A stretch of DNA of 64,000 nucleotides, taken from the NCBI RefSeq assembly GCF_000711965.1, contig NZ_JONS01000003.1, positions 1-64,000 on the forward strand, in the 5' to 3' direction. Under the pieces are notes generated by a model. That model ran no database searches. It saw nothing but the letters and a program-made list of their open reading frames with translations, and had not been told where the DNA came from. Origin of the DNA: Actinomyces israelii DSM 43320. GTDB lineage: Bacteria > Actinomycetota > Actinomycetes > Actinomycetales > Actinomycetaceae. How positions within the stretch are numbered: the first letter of the stretch is position 1; every line of letters starts with the position of its first letter. The position numbers and the translations under genes were made by a program. Shown one piece after another: positions 44,901 to 53,900 of this stretch.

Positions 44901-47900
44901 CGCACAACACCTGGACCGGGCGGTCCTTTTGCGCAGCTTCCCCCAGATCCCCGGGTACCCAACAGGGGGCGAAAGCGAGGACCCCATCGGTGGTCGAGGG
45001 ATCGCCGATCGCCACCTCGGGGTCCCCGTAGCTGCCGTTGGCCGCGGGTGCCATCTGGCGCAGCGCCAGGTCATGGACGTCAACACACACGGCTCCGTCA
45101 CCGTCCGTGATCCGAAGGTCGAAGCGGGGAACGTGACCAGCGCCCTGGCCTCTCCTGGTCGCATGGGCCCAGCCATTGGACGGAAGCGGCGCGTGGATCC
45201 GGACCTCCCCCATGCTGAAGGGCACGGACGGATTGCCGCTCGACTGGTCGACCAACGCCAGCAGTGTGTGCAGGGCCCCGTCGAAGGTGGCCGGGTCCAG
45301 TACCCAGCCTCGCTGCTCGGACGCCGGCTGCGGTGCTCGGGTCCACCGGGCGAGAGCCTCGTCCGCCGAGGACCACACCTCATCAAGACACTGGAATGAG
45401 GAACCGTACTCCAGCCCGGATCCCCGGAGCCGTTCGTAGCATTGGACCCCGGAGGCGAATGGCGTCAAACGGTCTCGGATGGCGGCAATCGGCAATGGCT
45501 GCTGGGTCTGCGCTGACTCGGACACGAGGCATCTGGCCCGCGCGTGGATCCCTTCGTCCGAAGTGAACTCGATCGACACCGTTCCGCCCGGCCCCGCGGA
45601 CGCGGCGGACCGCAGCTCCACGGGCGAGGGACCAGCCACCAAGGGCTTGGCCCAGATGAGGTCCTTCACCACGCTGATCGTTCCCCCTATGTGGAGACCC
45701 GCCGCGTAGCGGGCCAGTTCGAGGAAGGCGACCCCGGGGAGGGTACGGGAGCCATGAACCACGTGGTCTCGCAGGAAGAGCTCACCTCCTCGCAGGGTGG
45801 TTGTGAGGGTCCAGATTCCTTCCCTTTCGTCGACGCTGCCCGCGAAGGGATGCGTTGGTGGTGCGTCCGGAACTGTCCCAGCAACGGGTTCCGGCCCGCT
45901 GAACCAGTGGCGGGAGGGCTCGAACGAGTACGTCGGCAGCGACACCTTCCGCCCGGACATGTACGTGGACCAGTCGACGTCCTCGCCACGCAGCCAGTCC
46001 CTCGCGGCAGCCTCCTCGTCGCTGTCCCCACTCCCGCCAACCAGGGTCTCTGCTTCCCGCCCGTCGGCAAACTGCTCGAGCCGCTCCACGAGCTCGTCGA
46101 TGGAACCCACCACGACCGCGTAGCGGCGTGGGTGCGCTGTACGTCCCACCGCCAAGGTGTAGGCGACGTCGCCGAGGTCCACCGTGGCAGGCAAGCCCGC
46201 AGCGAGCTCGGCCACCGTGGTGTCAAGGCCCACGACAAGGCCGTGCGGCCTTGCCCCACACTGGGACCGCAGCCGCGACACCACCGACGCGATGGACGCC
46301 GCGTCAAGCCCGACGTCGCCCAAGGTGGTGTCCCCGTCCAACTCGGAGAAAGGCACTCCCAGCCACTCGCCCAACACGACCCTGACCCTCTCCAGGTGTC
46401 GGTCGAAATCTCGCGACAGGAAGTCCGCCAGGTGCCTCGCGGATCGGCGAAGCTGCGCATCCGTGCGGGCGGAGAGCATGACCACTCGAGGATCCCCGAC
46501 GCCCCCCGCAGGTTCGCCTGCCGGTGGCTCCTGCCGGTGCTCCTCGACGACCACATGCGCATTCGCCCCGCCGAAGCCAAACGAGCTGACGCCGCCGCGA
46601 CGTGGTTCGCCGTCGATGACGGGCGCCGGCCATACCGTGGAGCGATCAACCACGGTGAAGGGGCTGCCCTCCAGTTCCAAATAGGGATTTCGCGGCAGGG
46701 CATTGAGCGTGCCCGGCATGATGTGGTGGCGCAGCGCGAGGATCAGCTTCACCAGACCCGCGATCCCAGCGGCCGGCTCCAGGTGACCGATCTGTGTCTT
46801 GACGGAGCCCAATCCGCAGGCACCGATCGCGGGGGCCCTTCCCGAACGGCGGGCCGACTCGTCGAACGCTGTCGACAGACCCTCGACCTCCACCGGGTCA
46901 CCGAGCTCCGTTCCCGTACCGTGAGCCTCGATGTAACCGATGTCTGCGGCGTCAACGCTCGCATCATCCCAGGCCGCCAGCAGGAGGTCGGCCTGCGCCC
47001 GGGGGTTCGGAGCGCTAAATGAGTGGGCATGACCACCGTGCCCGACTGCGGAGCCTCGTAGCACCCCCCAGACATGGTCGTTGTCCCGTATCGCCTGTGC
47101 CAACGGCTTCAGGGTCAGGACGCCGACGCCCTCTCCCCGCACATAGCCGTCCGCATTGGCGCCGAAGGTGCGGCAGCGCCCACTGGGCGACGCCACGCCC
47201 ATCTGGGTGGTCAGCACGTGGTACCGGGGCGTCAGCATCAGGCTGACCCCACCGACCAGCGCGATCTCCGTCTCACCCGATCGGAGCGACCGCATGGCAC
47301 GGTGGACCGCCGTCAGCGCGCCGGAACAGGCGGTGTCCACGACCTCGCTCGGCCCATGCGCGTCCAACAGGTACGAAATGCGGTTCGCGAGCATGGAGTG
47401 CTCCACTCCGGTGCCGATCTGGGCCTGGCTGAGACCAGCGGAGGCGAGCAACTGTGCATACTCGTGGAACTGTGCCCCCACGAAGACCCCCAGCCGACGG
47501 CCCGTGATGGACTCGGGCTTCCATCCCGCGTCCTCGATGGCCGCCCAAGCCGTTTGGAGCAGCAGGCGCTGTTGCGGGTCCATCATCTCCGCCTCCAGCG
47601 GCGAGATCTTGAAGAAGCGTGAGTCGAACTCGTCGACTCCACCGATGAACCCGCCCCACTTGCTCACCGACCGCCCTTCCCGATCCCCGTCAGCCGAGTA
47701 CCAGTCCCGCCAGTCCCACCGATCACGCGGAATCTCGACGATGGAGTCGACTCCCCCGACCAAGTTCCGCCAGTACTCCTCTATGTTCCCGGCGCCCGGG
47801 AAGCGGGCTGCCATGCCGACCACCGCGATGGGCATGCTCGCGTCCTCGCGGACGTCCATCACCGGGTTGACGGCAGCCGCGTCGTTCGCCAAGCCGTCGG

Positions 47901-50900
47901 TGAGATCGCCCGGCCGGAGGAGGTCACTGTGACCGTTTGGCACAGGGGCGGGGGCATCACCGAGCAAGGAGTCGGTCGCGTCAGCGGGGTCCGCATCCCT
48001 TTCGGGAGCCCGGCTGGCGGAGGGTACCTCGATCTGGTCGCCGTGCTGGTCCACGAGGAGACGCAGCACCTCGCCCAGCGTTCCGCACGCGAAGAACACG
48101 GTCGGCGAGACCGGAATCCCCAGCTCCTCTGTCAGCCGTCGCGCATGGGTCTTGAGCGAGACGGAATCAAAGCCGTAGTCCGCGAGGTCCGCCTCGAGGT
48201 CAATACGCTCCACCTCGATCCCGAGCGCCCGAGCAGTCGCATCGAGAACCTGCTCGCGTAGCGACTCGGACCCGGCAGTCTCCGGGCGGGCCGGCTCAGC
48301 AGCGCCACCCGTCGTGTCGACAGTGGGCAGGTGGTCGGCATCGGCTCGCGGTGCAGGCGCCGCGCCGTCGTGAACGGCCGGCATCACCACGGCCGTTGAG
48401 ATGCCGCGGGCGAGGACGGTGTCGAAGATGGCAAGGCCCTCTGCCGTGCCGAGTGGCACGACGCCAGACGCCTGCTGGTGGAGTCGCTGTCCCCCCGCCC
48501 GCATGGCGCCGTCCTCCCAGAGAGGCCAGTCGATCGATACGGTCGCGCCCCGTCGGGCGCCTTGGGCGCGCAGGTGATTGCGGTACTCGCAGAACGCGTC
48601 GAGGAATCGATTGGCGACACCGTAGCCGCCAAGCCCAAAGTCACCCAAGACCGCCGACGCCGACGAGAACAAGATTACCGCATCGAGGTCCTCGTCACGA
48701 GTGACCTCGTCGAGCACCTGGACGCCTTCGACCTTGGCCTTGAGGGCACCCTCGAGTGCCCGTTCATCCATGGCACTGAGGGGGCGGGAGTCGAGGACTC
48801 CGGCCGCGTGGACGACGGCATGCACACCCCCGCGTTGCTGTCGGACGGACCGCACCACCTCACGCATGGCCGTCACGTCGCTGACATCGGCCTGCAGGTA
48901 GACAGCACTGGCGGCACCGGACGACTTCAGCGATTCCAAGTGTTCGCTTGTCTCCAGCGTGGGAGCCGAACGCCCCACCAGCACCAGGTGAGCCGCGAGG
49001 GTGGATGCCAGGTGCCGGCTCACGATCCGGCCGAGGGCCCCCATTCCCCCGGTGACGAGGCACACCGCTCCCCGGCGGATGACGATGGGCTCGTCGGCGG
49101 CAGCCGGTGCCGCCAGTTCGGGCACGAAACGGGCGCCATCACGACGCAGGACCTCGGGGTCGGAGGCCGCCCACTCACTGACGGCATGGTCGACGCACTC
49201 ACCGACAGAGGCGGCGCCATCGACCCGGAGAAGGGTGAAGGTCATTTCGGGCGCCACGAGGGCGGCGGAGTGCCCCACCGCCGCTGCAGCGTCATCGAAG
49301 GGCTGGGGAACGCTTCCTCGACGAGTCACACACACCACGCGCCGCACTCGCGCCGAGGTCCGTCCGGCCGCGCCGACGAGGTGGAGCGAGGCCCCGATGG
49401 CGGGGTCCACGGATGTGTCGGAACCGGCGTGCAGGGGCCACAGGTTCAGGACATCGATGGGGACGTCTCCGGCCTGCGCGGCCAAAAGCTTGTCGAAGTC
49501 GCCCGCGCTGCGGGGGCTGATTCGCCAACTCTCTCCCACGGGCACGAGCTCATCCTCGGAGACCTGACCCACCAGGATGATGGGCGTCGAGGGCCAGTGC
49601 CGCCGGACCGCAGCGATGTCGCTTTCATCGCCCATCAGCAACAAGCGTCGAGGGGGCTCGACGGATGATGGAGCGGGTTCTGGCCGCCACGCCGGCACAT
49701 TCACCTCGAAGTGTCTCGTCGAGTAGACGACGCTCCCGGCGGGCTCGCTTGGCCGTCGCTGGAAGTTGATGTGGTCGAAGCGGTAGGGCGGCAGGCTCAC
49801 GGGGGGCGCGAGAGGCTCGCCGTGGAGTTCGGCCCACGGCACGTCCAGTCCGTCCACCCAGGCCCACGCCAGCGGCTCGAGGCGTCGACGCCGGGCGAGG
49901 TCCGCCAGGAAGTCGTGCCCGGCCCGGTCGCTGAACAGCGAGGCAATCGACGACGGCTGCGCCATGGTCTGACCCTCGAAGACTGCCTCGGACTCGCCGC
50001 GTTGCAGATGCTCCCGAAGCCGGGTGACGAGCTCCGAAGTGCTGGACGCCAGCACGGCGACCCTGTGCCCATGCGCGGTGCGGTTGAGCTGGGTCGTACG
50101 GGCGATCGCCTCCAGCTGCGGGGCGGCATCGCAATCTCCTCGTTCCACCCATTCGAGAAGCGCCTCCTCATTGCGGCGCAACGCCGTTTCGGTGTGGCCT
50201 GACACGACGACGACGTGTTCGAGGCCGCCATCGCGATCGGCGTGTTCTGGAGCCGGGGCCTCTTCGAGTAGGACATGCGCATTGGTGCCGCTCAGCCCGA
50301 ATGCGCTGACCGTGGCTCGTCGCGGACCCTGTTCGGGCGCCTTCCACGGTGTTGCTTGCTCGGGAAAGTAGAAGGGGGACTCGTCCCAGACCATCAGATC
50401 GCTGGGCGTGTTGACATGCCACGTCGGCGGAATGGTTGCATGACGAAGCGCTTGGACGACCTTGATCACGCCAGCCACGCCCGCTGCCGCCGCGGCGTGG
50501 CCCATGCCGGCCTTCACCGACCCAAGCGCACAGTAGGTGCGCGCGGCCGTGAATCGCCGATGCGCTGCGGTGAGGGATTCGGCCTCGACGGCGTCTCCGA
50601 GCCGCGTTCCCGTCCCATGCGCCTCCGCGTATCCGATGCTCGTGACGTCAATCCCCGCCTGACGGTAGACCTCCTCCGCCAGGTCAGTCTGGGCTCGGGC
50701 GCTGGGCGCGGTGAATCCGTTGGACGCCCCGTCGTGGTTGAGCGCGGAACCGCGGATCACCGCGAGAATGCGGTCGCCACTCCGACGAGCCGCGCCGACC
50801 GTCTTGAGGACCAGGGCGCCGGCCCCCTCGCCGGGGACGAACCCGTCGGCGCGACTGTCGAAGGGACGGCAGGCACCTGCCGACGAGAGCAGTGACATAT

Positions 50901-53900
50901 TGCTCATGGCCACGTGGAAGCGCGCCGAAGGCATCACGAAGACGCCGCCTGCCAGTGCCATGTCGGTCTCGCCCGAGCGCAGGCTCTGCACTGCCAAGTG
51001 GAGCGCGACGAGCGAGGACGAACAGGCCGTGTCGATCGAGATGCTCGGACCATGCAGATCCAGAAGGTAGGAGATCCTGGCCGCCAGCACCGAAGAGTAG
51101 GAGCCCATCGTCGCGCCAGGGTCCGCGGAGGCGCCCTCCAGCTCGTTGAGCAGAGGCGTCTCGTTTGCCACGCACCCGACGTAGACGCCGCACTTCGTGC
51201 CCCCCAAGGACACCGGAGGATAGCCGGCATCCTCGAGGGCCTTCCACGCATGTTCGAGGAAGACGCGCTGCTGGGGATCTGTGATCTGCGCATCGCGACC
51301 CGACATGCGGAAGAAGAGCGGGTCGAAAAGGTCCGCATCGGGGATGAGCCCAGCGACCTTGCAGTAGGTGCGGTCGAGCCGGTCCGGATCCGGGTCATAG
51401 ACGGCGTCGACATCCCACCGCTCGCGGGGAACCGGCCTCACCGAACAACGACCCTTCACGATGTTGTCCCAATAGGCTTCTGGATCTCGAGCGTCCGGGA
51501 ACGTGCCCGACATTCCGATGATGGCGATGACGTCATCGTCGGCCGCCGGGGGTTCCAGGTTCGCGTGGACCTGCCTCGCTGGTGTGACCAGTCCCATAGT
51601 TGGGGTCGGTGCCTCACGAACTTCCCAACTCCCAGGGTCCCGCTCCACGCCGGAATCGCGAAGATGCTCGATGAGCTGATTGGGCGTCGAATGCTCGAAG
51701 AGAACCGAAGCACTCAGCTGGGTCCCCAGCGCCGAGTTCAGGGTCGCAACGAGTTCCGGCGCGATGAGGGAGTCGACACCGAGCTCCACGAAGACAGTGT
51801 CCGCATCGACGCCGGCGACGTCCGCCTCAACTGCTTCCACCACGGAGCGCAGAACCGTCGCACGCAGCGCATCGGAACCGGACTGCCCATGGTCCCGACG
51901 ACTCCGCGCTGCCTCTGGCGAGTCGACGCGATGGCCCGCGTCCTCTCGCCCTGGTGTCCGCCGCAGCTCTTGTCGGATCGACGCCGGTTTGGCGGCGACC
52001 ATGACGTTCTGGGACACGCCGTACCTGCCCACCGTCGGCCCCAGGACGGTCGTGGGGCCGAACCCCCCGTCCGACAGGACGGAACTCCAGTGGGTGGCGT
52101 CCAGCAGGGGGGATTCGGGGATTCGCACCTCCGGGTCGCGGAACAGCCACCAGCCGTCGAGAAGCCCCGCCGCCATCGCATACACGTCGGGACAGCCGGT
52201 CAGCTCGTTGAGGACGAGGACTCCCCCTGGCCGCAACAACGAGTGCAGATTGCGCGTCGATTCACGAATGTCAGGCGTGGCATGGATGACGTTGGTGGCG
52301 ATGACGATGTCGGCGTCGTCGTAGGCGAATCCCTGCTCACCGGGATCGGCCGAGATGTCCAGCCGGGCAAAGTGGACGCGCGGAAACTCCTTTTGGAACT
52401 TCTTGGCCCCCCATGTGCTGAAGGCCAACGAGAGATCCGTGTAGGCGTAGTCGATGCGGTCCTTCCACCGGTTCAACGCCTCCAGCACCGGCCGCGTAGT
52501 GCCCCCGGTACCCGCCCCCACCTCGATCATCTTGATGGTGCGGCCAGCGGGGACCTTGTCGAGGATGTGCTGAACGCACTGCCAGGCGACCAAGTCATTG
52601 CACAGATCCGCCATCTGGTTGCCCGTGTAGAGACGGCTCATCGGCGTGTCACTGACCTTGGGGAACAGCACCTCGACCGAGGTCCGGGTGCCAGCAAGGA
52701 TGTCCGGATAATGCTCGAAGCACAACGCCAACAACGGCGTGTAGACGGCCGCTTCAGCGAACTCTCTCTCGATGTCCTGCCGGCGCTCGTCCAGGGCGGC
52801 CATCGGCTGAGCGCTGGCGGTGATCTGCAGGTGGTCGCCAGCGGCGCGCATGAACCCCTCGCGAACGAACATGCTGACGAGATGCTCGAAGTGCTGTCGA
52901 TGACGATCGATCACCTGGACGCTGTCTGCCAGGGCGTCCACGGTGTGCGAGCTTCCCCGCGCCCAATCACCGGCCGCGTCCGCCAGGACCGCGAACAACG
53001 TTTGCATGGCCCACGCGGTCAACGCGCTGTGGGCACGCTCATGCTCGTCGAGTTCCCGGGCCGACAGCTCCGGCGCGACCGATGATCGCTCGGGCCCCGC
53101 ATCGTGGGGCGCTGACGAGGCCGATTCCATGTCCGTAGGACCGCCGATCCAGTAGCGATGGTCGTCGAACCGATAACCGGGCAATGACAGTCGTTGCCGG
53201 TGGTCGCTGACGTGCAGTCGTTCGAAGTCGACCGTCGCACCACCGCAATAGCCACGGAAGAGGTCGGTCAGCTCGTCCGCCGAGATGTCGGGGCTGCCTG
53301 GGTCACTGCCCCCCTGTCGTTCGCCATCCAGCCAGCGGTCACCGCTCGACCAGAATGGCTCCATCCCGCCCTCCTGGGACAACGCCTGCTCGATCTGGAG
53401 GCGGAGCGTACGACAGTCGTCCACAACAAAAGCGCGCCGACGAGCATGGTGCTGGCGACCGACCTGCAAAGTATAGGCGACGTCGCCCAGCGCGGCGTCA
53501 TGGGTCGCGAGCCATTCCGCCAAGGCAGCGAGGTTCCCCCTCAACGCCTCGTCAGTCCTCCCCGAGACAGGGACCAGCTGCGAACGCTCACGACCGATCG
53601 AGCGACGAGCTGGTTTGAACTGCTCGAGGATCACATGCACATTCGTGCCATTGAAGGCGTAGGCGTTCACTCCCGCTCGCGTCGGCAACTCGCCGTCGGA
53701 CGCCAACCGCGTCGGGGTCGCTCCGAGGACGAACGGCGAATCATGCGATGACAGGTGCCGATGATCGGCCTCGCCCCCGACCCATCCAGGGACCTCGCCG
53801 CGACGGAAGGAGGCGAGTACCTTGGCCACTGCGGCCATGCCCGAGGCAGCCACCGCATGCCCCAGGACGCTCTTGGTGGACCCGAGAACGCAACTGTGGG

